A DNA stretch of 64,000 nucleotides from Linnemannia elongata (lineage: Eukaryota; Mortierellomycota; Mortierellomycetes; Mortierellales; Mortierellaceae): contig JAXBDG010000013.1 of NCBI GenBank assembly GCA_036320915.1, positions 930,001 through 994,000 on the forward strand, written 5' to 3'. The notes under the pieces are model-generated. The model ran no database searches. It worked only from the letters and a program-made list of their open reading frames with translations, and was not told the origin of the DNA. The first letter of the stretch is position 1; each line of letters starts with the position of its first letter. Positions 37,772 to 48,780 of this stretch are shown one piece after another. The position numbers and the translations under genes are program-made.

Positions 37772-40296
37772 ATGAAGGTTCGACGACGTGAAGCCCTTGG
37801 CGAGAACGTCGTCCACCCCCAAGCAAAACCCTCCCATCCCTCGCCACTCCTCGTCCTCTGCCACTCCTCTCTGCTCTTTCTCCTCCTCATCGTCCCTTCT
37901 ACAACATCCGCACAAGATGCCGTCAAACCGGTAGCCGCCTATCAATCCCACTTCACATCCCTCAACGACAAAACACTCTACATTCGAGGAGGCCGCCCCG
38001 ATGGCTCAGCCCAACAATCCACCCGACAATTCTTTGCCCTCGATCTCACCCCTCTCCTCTCCAACTCTATAAAACTGTCTTGGAAACAACTCAACCCGGT
38101 TGGACCGAATACCGATTTCAAAGAACAGATGCCCATGGCCGTCACTCCAGACAACCAAGAAGTGACATACTTTGGAGCAGATGGAAATATGTCTGTCTGG
38201 AGTAAAACCTCCAACAGCTGGGGCAATGCATCGCCTATCTGTCCATCGCCCGCGACTGTGACTCCTACAATGTCTAGTACTCGTGGCGGTGGCCAATCTG
38301 CTGTGATGGACCCGGCTACTGGACGGGTGTACATCCCGCACGGAGCTAACAATGGCACTCAGATGTTAACTTACATGCAGGGAGCCTGCGCTGGCGAGAA
38401 TATGCCTGCAAATACCACTGGAAAATACTCTGCATGGAATGAAGCAAAGGGAGCCCTCTACATGCTTGCAACCATGGCGGGTGCGACAGAGACGTACATG
38501 TGGGCGTTTAACCCTTTATCAAAAGTCTGGTCGCCCATCGTAAGTTGTCATTTTTGTTTTTCTCTTTGCTCGATGGCGTTGGAATACTAGAATGGTACTA
38601 ACAAACACCCTACCTGTGCTTTGTCTGTTATCGTGTAGCCTATGCAAGGAGAACTAATGCCCTTGTTCAACGGCAGCTGCATGGTTTCCAGTACGACTTC
38701 ATTTTCCGCGCCAGTTCCACCCAAAAAATAAATGCTTATTCACTATTTTTTCGCGTTTATATCTAACGTTTCGCTTTTTTAACATCCATCTCCATCCTTA
38801 GCTGGCAACAAGCTCATCGTGTTTGGTGGAACTTCGAAAGATGCCGGCATGAACAGCGATATATTCATTCTTGACACGAATACCAACCTCTGGAGTAAAG
38901 GAAACAAACCGTCCAGCATCCGCCAGGGCATGGCTTGTGCCACCGGAGGCGATTACTTTGTTGTGTGGAGCGGTAACGATAATGGTAACATCTCTCTCTC
39001 GCTCTCGCTCTCTCACTTCGTTGTTTCTTTTCGTGGTAAATCGCTTTTTTCATTTTTTTTACCTAATGTTTCAATAATTGACAAAGAGTTTTTCTACTTT
39101 CTCTCAAAGGATACGTGGACGGCAAACCACAAGCCAGTACAGTCTTCTACAACATCAAGACCAACAAATGGATTGACGAAAACTCTATACCCTCCGACTC
39201 CGGCAATAACCCAGGGACATCTAACGACTCTGCATCAAAATCCTCGGGTATGAGTGCCTTCACTATTGGAAAGATCATCGCAGGAGTCGTGGTCATTGCG
39301 GTCATTGTTTGGTTCCTTATCCGCCGCCATCGCCGACGGAAGCAATTAGTTGCCAATAACAACAGGAGTGATTCGCAGAACGCCTTGAGACTTCACTCGA
39401 CGGCGTTCCCCACTGACGCATCAAACGCGCCCTTTGCTCCCAAAGCTCAGATGGACGTTCCTGTGGCTGCTTATGCTGCCTACGCACCGCGCCCTTTTAC
39501 CAGTCCCCAGAATCTGACTACCCTTGACCAACAACAATATCACATCGTGGCTGAACATCTACCAGCGACACCAGCAATACCAACATCAGCAACAATAGGA
39601 CGCTCTGTTTCATCATACGGGTACAAGGCACCTCCGAATCAGTCACCCATACCGCAAAAGGCACGCCCACTACCGGCGGCGGCACTATCACCGCGACCAT
39701 CCCCTCCTGGTAAACAGCTTTACAACGCGCCTCAGCCTCAGGATCTTGTAGAGCAACAGCCGCAACCACAGTCGAAGAAACCGCAAGACATTGCGCCGTC
39801 TTCCCCACTACAACAATCCTCATCTCCACTGTCACAAGAGAGCGTCAACCTACAACAACCACAGCGACAACAGCGATCGAATAATCCGCAATACACTCCG
39901 CCACCTTTACCATCTCAACAACAAACCTCTTCTCAACGATCACAAGACAATTTCGTCGACCTACCGCAACAACAGGGGTTACCACAGTCGCCAACTCTTG
40001 CTCGTAGTCCTCAAGATCTGCCACCACCTCCTCGTAACCCCCAAGATATACCACCACCTGCTCGTAGTCCACAAAATCTACCACCTCTTCCCCGTAACGC
40101 CCAAGATTTGCCACTTCCTCCTCGTAACCCTGAAGATCGAGGTCAAGAATATGACCAAGTAGGAGGCAGTGGTGCTTCTGCAAACCCTTTAGAACAGCTC
40201 GCACAAGTCCAGGCACGGCACGAACAGGCACTTGAGAGGATTCGACAAGAGCATCAGGCAGAGTTGGAGAGGATGAGAAGAGTCTGGCAAGAATAG
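37772..40296 (+). CDS. Kelch-ectodomain single-pass membrane protein D
   Basis: Exons 37772-38539, 38639-38690, 38802-38972 and 39110-40296 encode 725 residues. The signal segment (LLFLLLIVPSTTSAQ) precedes an ectodomain with KTLYIRGGRPDGSAQQSTRQ, SAVMDPATGRVYIPHGAN, the short exon ending NGSCMVS, and KLIVFGGTSKDAGMNSDIFI with LWSKGNKPSSIRQGMACATG. A Ser-rich stalk leads to the membrane helix IGKIIAGVVVIAVIVWFLIR and RRHRRRK. The tail (about 340 residues) is extremely Pro/Gln-rich, has 10-residue repeats (RSPQDLPPPP type), and ends with NPLEQLAQVQARHEQALERI and QAELERMRRVWQE. A second donor 12 bases downstream (38985) would add four residues. D is the most diverged copy and is set apart from the other three by the F-box-like pair. 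Confidence 0.85.
40003..40141 (+). repeat. 30-base tandem repeat coding Pro-rich decapeptides in kelch D tail
   Basis: About four and a half units of CGTA(G/A)(T/C)CC(T/A)CAAGAT... encode R-[SN]-P-Q-[DN]-[LI]-P-P-x-P. The units keep PxxP cores of the kind bound by SH3 domains. Base differences between units show it is not a very recent expansion. Confidence 0.85.
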
Positions 40297-40451
40297 TTAT
40301 CGGAATCAAGGAGGTCGTAGTAACCGCGTACATAAAAATGCAAATAACAAATACCAGAGAGAAATAAAATGTCTGTACTGAATAGGCTGGACGTATAATT
40401 AGTTGAGCACCCATTTATTTGGCATTCTAAAGTTTCCTAGCCCCCAGTTTT

Positions 40452-42973
40452 TTAAGCAGGGATGCGTCCACGAAGATACTCCATCACAGCCTCGGTACCC
40501 TGTTCAAGTATCTGCCTCCGTGGCACACGGAACACGTTCCCGTCAAGCGACAGACTCTTGATCGACCGAATGTTACCCAGCAAGGGAGGCAAGGTCGCAA
40601 TATCATTGCCGGACAGATCCAGGACCGTCAGCCCTTCAAAGGACTTTGGGTCAATGGCAGCAATCTTGTTTCGAGCCATGCTCAACGTCTTAAGCCTGGG
40701 GAAAGCATTAGGCAACCAGAGTGGGATCTCCTTGATCTGGTTGCTCGACAGGTTGAGTTCGTTCAGGGATGGGAAGTTGTCCTGACCAATCTGCGTCACC
40801 GATGCAGCATCGACAGTTTCCAGACTCGTCAGCACATTGTCGGAGAGGTCCAGCGTCAGCAGCAAAGGGAACGAAAGTGTGAAAGGGAACTCCGAGATCT
40901 TGTTGTGATGGATCGTAATCTGGGTCAGAGTCGAGCCGACAGACTGTTGGAGGACTGCTGGAAAGATGGTCAGGGCGTTAAAGTCCAACAATGCAATCTG
41001 AGGGTCTTGGCATGCCTCCAAGATCTCCTCCTTGGTGAGCTCCTTGAGTGCCTTCTTGGAAAGGGTCAAGTTTTTGGAGATCTTCCTGGGGGACCCGGCA
41101 GCAGGGGCAGGAGTATCGTTGGCGGTATTGTTGCGAGCAGAAGCCGAGCCACCACGCGACGCGAGTGACCCGCTCTGCGAAGATGGTGGCGAGCGGTGGA
41201 AAGGACTCGAGGAAGCAGCAGGATTGCTAGGCACAGAGGAGTTGACAGAGAGTGCCTCCATACGAATAGCATCGGCTAAATAGTGGACAGACAAAGTACG
41301 ATTAGTACATAGTGCCCTCTTGTACAGCGACATTTACTTATTTCTCGCCCTTCTGACATACCATGAGAGGGACCGTCCATGAGACGCTGTCGCAACAACT
41401 TCATAAGAGCCTCAATGTTGTTGCAAGTACGGGGGATGTTCTTGATAGGGTTACCTTCCCATAGAAAGGTGGTTAGGTCGTACATAGAACCAAGTTCACT
41501 GGGCATCCATTCCAACCTGTTGCTGGCCATATCAAACTGACGAAGAGACGACAGTTCCAGCACACCGACAGGCAGATCCGTGAATTGATTCGATCGAAGG
41601 TCCAGGTAGTGCAGCTGAGGGGCGACATAGAGCAGGTTCTCCAGGTTACTCAGCAGGTTATGCGACAGGAGCAGCTCCTTGAGGGCTAAGAATGCAATCT
41701 TGGGCTTGGCAGAATCATCCACTCCATCGATGTCCGTGATCTTATGAAGTCCAGAGTTTCTGGCATCCAGCCGAACGAGGGCAGGCAGCTCCAGACCTTG
41801 CACGCCTTCTTCTGTCGTTGGTAACTCCCCAATCCCGCTAAAGAGACATCCGAGCTTGTTGTCGCCAATCTCGAGCTCCATGAGCTTGGGCATGTTAGCC
41901 AAGATGCTGACAGGGAACCGTTCTAGCTTGTTCTTGGACAGGTTCAACTTGCGGACCGCCTTCAAATGAGTAAGTTCCTGAGGAATTTCAGTCAATTGGT
42001 TGTTGGACAGGTCGAGGACCTCGAGTTTGGTCAAATTGGCGATGGCTGGGTCCAGGGCTCCTGAGAGTTGGTTCCCGCCCAGCTGCAGGTCCACCAACGT
42101 CGTGAGAGTGAATAGGACGGAAGGGAGTTCTGTGAACTTGTTTGACGAGATATTGAGTTGCGCGAGTCTCTGCAAGTTACTGAGTTCCTCGGGTAGGCTC
42201 GTCAATTGGTTGGCACGAAACTACATTTTTTTTTTTTTTTTTATACAAGACAAGATTATCAGTCCACTGCGTGATTTCTTTTCTCTGGTTTTCAAGATCT
42301 AGACAGTCTGCAATATCGATCGTTCCAAAACAAAGAAGCCTCCATTCAATCAACTTACATCGACAGCGACCAACGCGCCAAACTCCTGAATCCTGGCGTC
42401 GATATGGGTGATCTTGTTGTCAGACGCAATAAGACGCGTCAAATCAACAGCGTCGTACCAAGCTGTAGCAGTCGAGTTGAAGTCCACGACGACTTTGTCA
42501 GGGTCAACATGATACATGTTCAAGATCTCCAGTGGGATTTCCGTCAACTCGCGGCTCGAAAGGTTCATGATACCTGCAAGTCGTCGTCATCGTACCCCGT
42601 GCGACACAACATCAAAATGGAGAGGGAGAAAACAAGGGCTGTAAGAAAAAAAACGTCGCTCTCCGTCCTTTTATATTCAACGACCAAAGAGGGGACCATG
42701 GTACCCATGGAAAAATGAAAAAAGGAGTGATGTACCTGTGCCTTTGGCGTTGGCGATCAAGCTCTTGATGGACTTTTGTGCGTGTCCCAGAATCTCCACG
42801 TCGGTTTGGCGTCTGGGGGCAGGGGCAGTCTTGCGGACGCCAGGAACGCCCGATCCAATGAATGCCTCACGCTCGTCGGCAGCTCCTCCTCGAATCGACT
42901 TTGACTTTGCTTGTTCCTGAGCCATCTTGGCCCTGGCAGCAGCGATGGTCTCGCGAACTGATGGTCGAGACAT
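40452..42973 (-). CDS. LRRC40: LRRC40-like leucine-rich-repeat protein
   Basis: Four exons (42973-42736, 42573-42359, 42220-41362, 41275-40452) encode 711 residues. A basic, Ala-rich N-terminus (MSRPSVRETIAAARAKMAQE) is followed by about 20 LRRs of the SDS22/Shoc2 style, e.g. LAQLNISSNKFTELPSVLFT, LEVLDLSNNQLTEIPQELTH and LHYLDLRSNQFTDLPVGVLE. A Ser-rich insert (about 440-500) splits the array. It resumes with LSKKALKELTKEEILEACQD and ends QGTEAVMEYLRGRIPA, the C-terminal signature of LRRC40. The insert and the KKALKELT segment also occur in this family. Cellular role is unclear. The second intron carries an 18-A run (transcript sense) just before its ATGTAG acceptor, so it lacks a classic polypyrimidine tract. 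Confidence 0.9.
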
Positions 42974-43579
42974 GTGTTGTTGTTGTTGATGCGAAAGAGT
43001 GAAGTTGAGGTGAAAGTTGAGTAAAAGTACTGAAAGAAGTGTGCGTGTTGTGCGAGAAGGTTATGGGAGTACAGGAAAAGGAAGAAAGAAAAAAGAACGA
43101 ACAGGGTGCTCTCACGCTAAATACCCGAAGCGGGAGAGTGACTCCAATCCTTTCCTCTGCGGACCTTTGTCTCCCCCTGTCCACACTCCGTTTTTGAGCT
43201 ATCATGCAGCAGCCACTCGCACATCTTTCTGCGGCCTGTCACCCTTGGCCTTTGACGACCATTCCTCTGCTGGATGTCATGCCCAGGCTGACATAACAGC
43301 AAATGTCATCCCTTTACTACTTTCTGAGAAAACCCCTCTGGAGTCTTTCCTTACTGATGAAAGTAACGACCATTCATACAATAAAAAAAGGAGAACGGTT
43401 GTCGCACAAATACGATGAAAGTGATGTCTGAAAAAAAAGTATGAAGTGTATTCTTTGCTTTTCTGCGCGACAGGAAAATTACAAGACCCTCAGACCGTTG
43501 GCAGGAAGAAGGCCGAATGGTGGAAAAAATAGGGGGGAAACGATTGTCTAATATGGCGGGAGCAGATCCTGTTTATTAT
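42974..43579. other. LRRC40 promoter and Tim8 3' region
   Basis: 606 bp between two minus-strand genes. Mixed composition, with an open frame at 43017-43418 (+) that has no motif. Nothing else is supported. Confidence 0.45.
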
Positions 43580-44413
43580 TTACATAGATCCCTTGGTCTC
43601 CTCCAAGCGTCTGACGATGAACAAGCTGGTGTCGAGGAAACTATTGAGTTGATAAAAATGAGAATAATTGAAAAGTATTGAAAGGTTAGTGTTAAGTGCT
43701 TGGCTGGTTAAAGAATATCATCGGGGAACCACTGATAGCCGAACGAAGCATTCCAGATCGAGAGAACGGTCCAGTGCCGAGTGTACATTCTGCCTTACCG
43801 ATCAACAGTGTTGGCGAGGCAAGCCTCCTCTGAGCGATCGAGCTTGTTGCCTAATAATCAGAACAAAAGTAGGTAGATGCGCCAAGCATTATGTTAATAA
43901 ACCTGAATAAAACACTACACCTCCTCTTATTGAGTTGTTCAGATAGCATCGTAGTCGCTTTCAAAGCTGGATTGGTGGTTGTCGCCAGTGTGAATGATTT
44001 CTAACTGCAAAGCGACTTCTGGTCCGAAATACAATATTTCTGGCGCCTGATCTCTTTTTCGTTTCTTCGGTGACATTGTGGCAGCGATGAGTTGAACTGC
44101 AGCTCCTTTTGTTTTCGGTGGGTATTGCCCGCCCGCCTTTGTCGAGGCTTCGCTTCCTGTTGTTTCTCCTGAAAGACGCCTTGAAGTACGGAGACAAGAG
44201 GACAACAATATTATACTGCCAAGCCGCAGACGGAGATAGACGAGAGGGAGTCGGACGACGGAGTAAGATCAACGTACCAATCTTGGTCACACACTTGTCG
44301 AAGGCGAGATCGCAGAAGGTGTGGATGGACTGCTGGAGACGGGCCTTGGCCTGCTCGGCCTCGAGGAACTTGGCGAGCTCACGCTGAGCAGCTTCATCAA
44401 AGTTTTGGGCCAT
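43580..44413 (-). CDS. TIM8: Tim8-type small TIM chaperone with altered cysteine motifs
   Basis: Three exons (44413-44278, 43850-43799, 43640-43580) encode 82 residues. The helix FLEAEQAKARLQQSIHTF and the C-terminal half NKLDRSEEACLAN, VDRFLDTSLFIVRRLEE match Tim8. Tim8-Tim13 chaperones hydrophobic precursors in the mitochondrial intermembrane space and needs two CX3C motifs for its two disulfides. Here the first motif reads CDLAFDKC: the usual first Cys is Ala, with a Cys three residues earlier. The second reads CLANT, with Thr for the last Cys. Only the inner Cys pair is in place. The 427-base first intron is long for this window. The family call is firm; whether it folds normally is open. 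Confidence 0.85.
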
Positions 44414-44698
44414 GGTTGCTATATGTGGTAGGGTGGAGGGACGGAAGTAGTTGGGTGGAGAGAAGCAGAGTGGAGTCCAGGAAAAGTTCCCTTTTCAGTG
44501 TCGCAACGCAAATGCTGTTTATGGGACTGCTTTTACGCTCAAAGTCACCTGCTTCTGGATGGATCTACGATCACAGCGCATGCGATGCTTGGGTCTTCCT
44601 ACTCTCTTTCCCTCACCACCTGCATCGTTGAATCAAACAATAACTTTATTTTTTATTTCGTACACTTACACCACCCACAGCACCCACAACGAGCACCC
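44414..44698. promoter_or_regulatory. Divergent promoter of TIM8 and the second F-box-like gene
   Basis: A 285-bp gap between outward-facing starts. An open frame extends upstream of the ATG at 44699 from a non-ATG codon. The leader next to that ATG is C/A-rich (CACCCACAGCACCCACAACG). Confidence 0.45.
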
Positions 44699-46285
44699 AT
44701 GGACACCCTCCCTGACCTGTGTCAAAGACACATCGCTCACTACCTACCACCCACCTCCATCACCCCACTCCTCTTCATCAACAAACACTGGTTTAACTTC
44801 ACTGCAGCCCTTCTCTACCGAAACCCCTTCAACACCCTCGAAGACACCTGCCTCAGAAACTTCTTCGGCGAAGACTACTTCCGCAAGCGACTCTACGACC
44901 TTGTCGACCTCCTTCTGAGCTGCTGTCATCAACAATACCTCATTTCCAATACTCAATACAGGACCTGCAGATTCGCAACGCCCACCATCGATTACCTCCA
45001 GCTTTACACCCACCAAACCACTCACGCAATTGAATACCTCTCCAGAGAATGGCACACCCAAGCTCCTGATTCCAGGACTGACCGATACGACCTTATTCGA
45101 ATCGCCCTGGCAACCCATAAGCCTGAATACGTCTCACAGCTCTATATGCCCATGTTCTACATGAACCAGTTGATTCAGCGGATACCCGAGCCCCGATTTT
45201 CGCGACTTCAGCGGCTCGAGGTCTATGAAGATCATTCCGTCCCAATAACCAAGCATCTCTATAGATTTTTTGAGCACCTGCAGACGACAACACCGAGACT
45301 AACCTCTCAACACGAGCTGTCAGAGCTGGCTTTGACGATGCCTACATGGGAACTGAAGGCAGAGGAACGTGTGAAACCGCTTGATCTCACCCAATGGAGC
45401 TGTCTTCGTCTGTTGGACCTGCTGTCATGGAAAGCTGAGGTGGATTGGAGAAGCTTACCAGTGGCCAATCTGAACGATCTACGACTCAACCTATCAACAA
45501 TGTCTAAGGAGTTCAATCCAGCGGCCTTTTTCGGATCATGCAACAAACTTCAAACGCTACATGTCCATGGCGTCAGTAAAACCACATTCTCGTGGATCCA
45601 GCAACAAACTCCCAACGCAGTCATGCCTATGTTGACGACATTGGAAATAGGAGGTGCACGCAACCCCTTGATGCTATCCCTTACATCCTTGCTGGTGGCC
45701 TACTCAACAAACCTAGAGTCCTTGGCGATTGTGTTGCAAGAAGACGGGGCGACAACTTTCATTCCAGACAACATACATTGGACCACGGGCCTTCCCAAGC
45801 TGCACAGTCTCGCCCTCAAGAACAAGGCGGTATTTGAGTTCAACCCCGCGGCGATGGAGCACTGTCCCATCTTGCGTCGCCTGACATTGGAAGTCAATGC
45901 GGAAAAGTCGGATCCAGGTTGCACCGAGGTGATGAGTCCCCGATTTGAAAAGTGGTACGCGTTGTTGGAGACCATGAAGTTGGTGGGCCGGTATGGACAA
46001 CACTTGGAGTCGATGCGGTTTGACGGGTGTTGGATTTTTGGGGGCCGGGTGACCCTCTTGGCGACGGAGCCTATGAAGCGTCTGAGAAGCCTGTATCTGG
46101 CTCCAGGGATACGTTCGGTGAACGCTGCGGTGGTGTGTTCCTTGTTGAAGAGTATGAAAAACTTGAGATTGCTGGAGGTGCTTGTTGAACCTGCTGACTG
46201 GAATGACAGCGACGAATTGGCGGATTTACTTGAAGCGAGACCAGACTTGGAGGTGCGCCCAACAAATTTCATTGTACGCTACTAA
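44699..46285 (+). CDS. F-box-like / RNI-superfamily protein
   Basis: A single exon of 528 residues. The N-terminus MDTLPDLCQRHIAHYLPPTS followed by LLFINKHWFNFTAALLYRNP has the F-box layout (LP..... I..YL.....L.. ...W). The rest forms irregular leucine-rich repeats: LQRLEVYEDHSVPI, LRLLDLLSWKAEVDWRSL, LTTLEIGGARNPLM, LHSLALKNKAVFEF, LRRLTLEVNAEK, LRSLYLAPGIRS and LRLLEVLVEPADWND. This type of intronless F-box/LRR gene is expanded in some early-diverging fungi; the products are thought to be SCF adaptors with variable targets. It is distantly similar in plan to the gene at 32.5-34.8 kb but not a recent copy of it. No frame break was found. Confidence 0.75.
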   Translation: MDTLPDLCQRHIAHYLPPTSITPLLFINKHWFNFTAALLYRNPFNTLEDTCLRNFFGEDYFRKRLYDLVDLLLSCCHQQYLISNTQYRTCRFATPTIDYLQLYTHQTTHAIEYLSREWHTQAPDSRTDRYDLIRIALATHKPEYVSQLYMPMFYMNQLIQRIPEPRFSRLQRLEVYEDHSVPITKHLYRFFEHLQTTTPRLTSQHELSELALTMPTWELKAEERVKPLDLTQWSCLRLLDLLSWKAEVDWRSLPVANLNDLRLNLSTMSKEFNPAAFFGSCNKLQTLHVHGVSKTTFSWIQQQTPNAVMPMLTTLEIGGARNPLMLSLTSLLVAYSTNLESLAIVLQEDGATTFIPDNIHWTTGLPKLHSLALKNKAVFEFNPAAMEHCPILRRLTLEVNAEKSDPGCTEVMSPRFEKWYALLETMKLVGRYGQHLESMRFDGCWIFGGRVTLLATEPMKRLRSLYLAPGIRSVNAAVVCSLLKSMKNLRLLEVLVEPADWNDSDELADLLEARPDLEVRPTNFIVRY

Positions 46286-46790
46286 TGCTCTCACTTTCCC
46301 ACGGCGAAGTCAAAAACTTTCCGTCACACAAAGTGACGTCTTAGAAAAGTGAAGAAGCGCAAAAAATAAAAACTTTTTTTCCAGAGCGTGCATAAAAGGC
46401 GGGGGAACCCTTTGATGCTGCTTCTTCTTCAAACCACAGCATCGTTGTAGAACACGCTGGCTTTTATACTCCATGGCCACACGATATTGGACACGTTCGC
46501 TAAGACTGAAGGAGCTATGAGCACGCCCATCGGTAGACGTTCTGTCTTTCATTGACAGTTCTGCCTCTGGTGTTGAATAGGATCACTGTATCCTAGCTCG
46601 CCCTACATTCATCCCAATTATTATTCTCACACAAAGAAACAAAAAAAAAAAGGATCACTTTCTGATCGCAGATCTAAATCAGATCTGAATGTGCGAAAGA
46701 GATCCGAATGCAACGCTCTCTTGTTTTCTCACAAACGTAGCCATGCACGCAAGAATATAAAAGCAAAGGAGGAATGGATATCTGGACAGC
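46286..46790. other. Convergent region between the F-box-like gene and the exonuclease-like gene
   Basis: 505 bp with the two 3' ends; it includes A11 near 46640 and AGATCTAAATCAGATCT, a short inverted repeat at about 46670. No gene is recognised. Confidence 0.45.
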
Positions 46791-47576
46791 TTAATTGATC
46801 GAGGAGGGTTTATTATCGATTCGTTTGAGTCGTCGAAGCAAGGAAGGGTTGATACGGATCCACCCGTCTGACCCTGCCGATCGAAGAAGGGCTCCTTGTT
46901 GGACAAGTCTCTCTATCCGCTGAGCTACCCATTGCTTGGTCTCTACTGGTCGATCATTGGCACGTCGCGCCACAGTACCAAAGTTCAAGAGCAATGCCAG
47001 CAAGGTTTGCAGTTTCCGACTCGAGGTTGGGGTAGCACTGGTATTGTCTTGAGCGCCGACACGCTTTTGAACCTGATCCCGAGAAGTAGATGGCGAAGGC
47101 TCGTCCAGCTCTGCACCTGGCAGGAACTCAAGCCACTCGTAGACACCTAAGAAACACTCCAGGTCCTGAATTTTGTCGGGTTTCCTGGCCATATCCGAAT
47201 CCTGCATCAGTCTCAACTCGTCCGGACGGCACCCGAATGCCTCGGCGATGACTTTCCTGCTCTGCTGTTGACTCAAGATCGCCTCGCTAGATCGGACGCC
47301 AGGCAACAAAACCTTCCGACCGAGAATTGATGGATCTTGGAAAGAAAGGGGTGAAGGATCTGCCCTGTCCGCAACGAGTTCCCGGCTGTCAATCAGTTGC
47401 CTCATCAGCGCCAGCGCCAGGGCATCCCTCTGAACAACATTGGTCTCTGGGCTCATGAATGGTCCTTTCAATAAATGATGTAGTGACCTCACAGGTAACA
47501 GCTATTAATAAGTGAGTGGAATGCAAATAATGGCTATTAGGTAGCTGATACTTGAATGCCAGATCATTTAGTCGCG

Positions 47577-47617
<41 letters not shown>

Positions 47618-48780
47618 GCGTCTTAGACGAGAGACTTACTGTTCCTCGTGGCACGCTGGTAAGCAAAAAGTCCCTTGCCCGATCAGTTGTTATCCGGGAA
47701 TCAATAGGTCCAGGTTGGTAGCCGGGCTTGAACTTTTGATTTACAATGTTATCGTACATTTTCAGCGTCGCAAAGGCATCCTGCGCTACACACCGGACAA
47801 GTTCCCTGGAGAGCTCAAGGTCCCCATGCGACTCCCAGTCCCATCGGCGCGGATCAATGATTGCCCCTTGTTCCTGTGGACTCTGCTGAAGATGCTGCTG
47901 TGATCGGCCCTGCTCTCCCTGCTGCCGATCTGCTTGGCTGGAATGGTTGCCGTCAGGATGGATTCTACCGGGTATATAGACGTCGTGTACTTCTCCAAAC
48001 ACATCATGTAGCATCCCCACGCTGGACGATCCAATGCCCATGATTTTGGCCATCCAGTGGATATCGAGGATGTTCTTGATCGTTATGCCGTATTGGTCCT
48101 TGATCCGCGCAGAGTCCTCGTAACCGCCAAATCCGATCTTTGTATATGCTGAGGATTCCAGGAAGGTCTTCAGGAGTGGTGGGATCAGCTCAGGTTGTCG
48201 CCCTCCATTGGTGATGTTGTAGGTCGGTAAGATCAGGGAGAGATGTTGGTTGGCGATCTGAATGTAATGGATCAATCCCGTGGAGGAGCAGGCGAGGATA
48301 TTGACAGCGAGTGGCCGCGGTTCGTTGTTGAAGTCAGACATAAACAGCAAGATGTTAAGGGAGTGTTGCACTATCGATTGAGAACATGATAGTCCAGCCG
48401 TCGTTAGGTGTTAATACATCGTGCAAGAAGAGCCGATCTGTGAAGTACAAAAAAATATCGTGACAAATTAATTTGGTACCCTCTTCACTCGTGGAGGGCA
48501 TGAACACCGGAGGCTGTATTTGAAGCATGGGCACCTCGGCGTTGCGCAGGAGGACGACGGCAGTGTGAGGCGTGTTCTTGGTACTCCGCTTGGCAAAGAA
48601 TGGGTTCTTGGGGTCAGGCTTGATCTTTGCCCAATTCCAGGCATGTCGGAGGGATGTGGTCCGCGTTTCGCCAGGAGGTGAGCTCCATGCGAGTTCCTGG
48701 TATTGGTGGCAACATGGCACAATCCGGGTAGTCCGAGCCCTTGTCAGCAGGCGAGTGTGTCGGATGCTTCTTTTCCACAT
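46791..48780 (-). pseudogene. Degenerate 3'-5' exonuclease (DEDD/WRN-like) gene with a frame break
   Basis: Proposed exons are 48780-48480, 48437-47640 and 47501-46791. The N-terminus MWKRSIRHTRLLTRARTTRI is basic and looks like a mitochondrial presequence. Exonuclease-like strands follow: GWTIMFSID, then PLAVNILACSSTGLIHYIQI, SAYTKIGFGGYEDSARIKDQ, ILDIHWMAKIMGIGSSSVGM and LVRCVAQDAFATLKMYDNI. The frame changes right after FSID at about 48372, where one extra base seems present. The motif I Glu appears lost and the motif III Tyr is Cys, while the motif II and III Asp remain. About 240 C-terminal residues (ILGRKVLLPGVRSSEAI and on) are not recognised. Either this is a decaying gene or the break is an assembly error in a divergent, probably inactive exonuclease. 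The exact N-terminus is uncertain. Confidence 0.55.
47577..47616. repeat. A40 homopolymer in an intron of the exonuclease-like gene
   Basis: About 40 consecutive A on the plus strand read as U40 in the transcript, just after the donor at 47639. It is the longest pure homopolymer in the window and prone to length error in sequencing. Confidence 0.8.
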
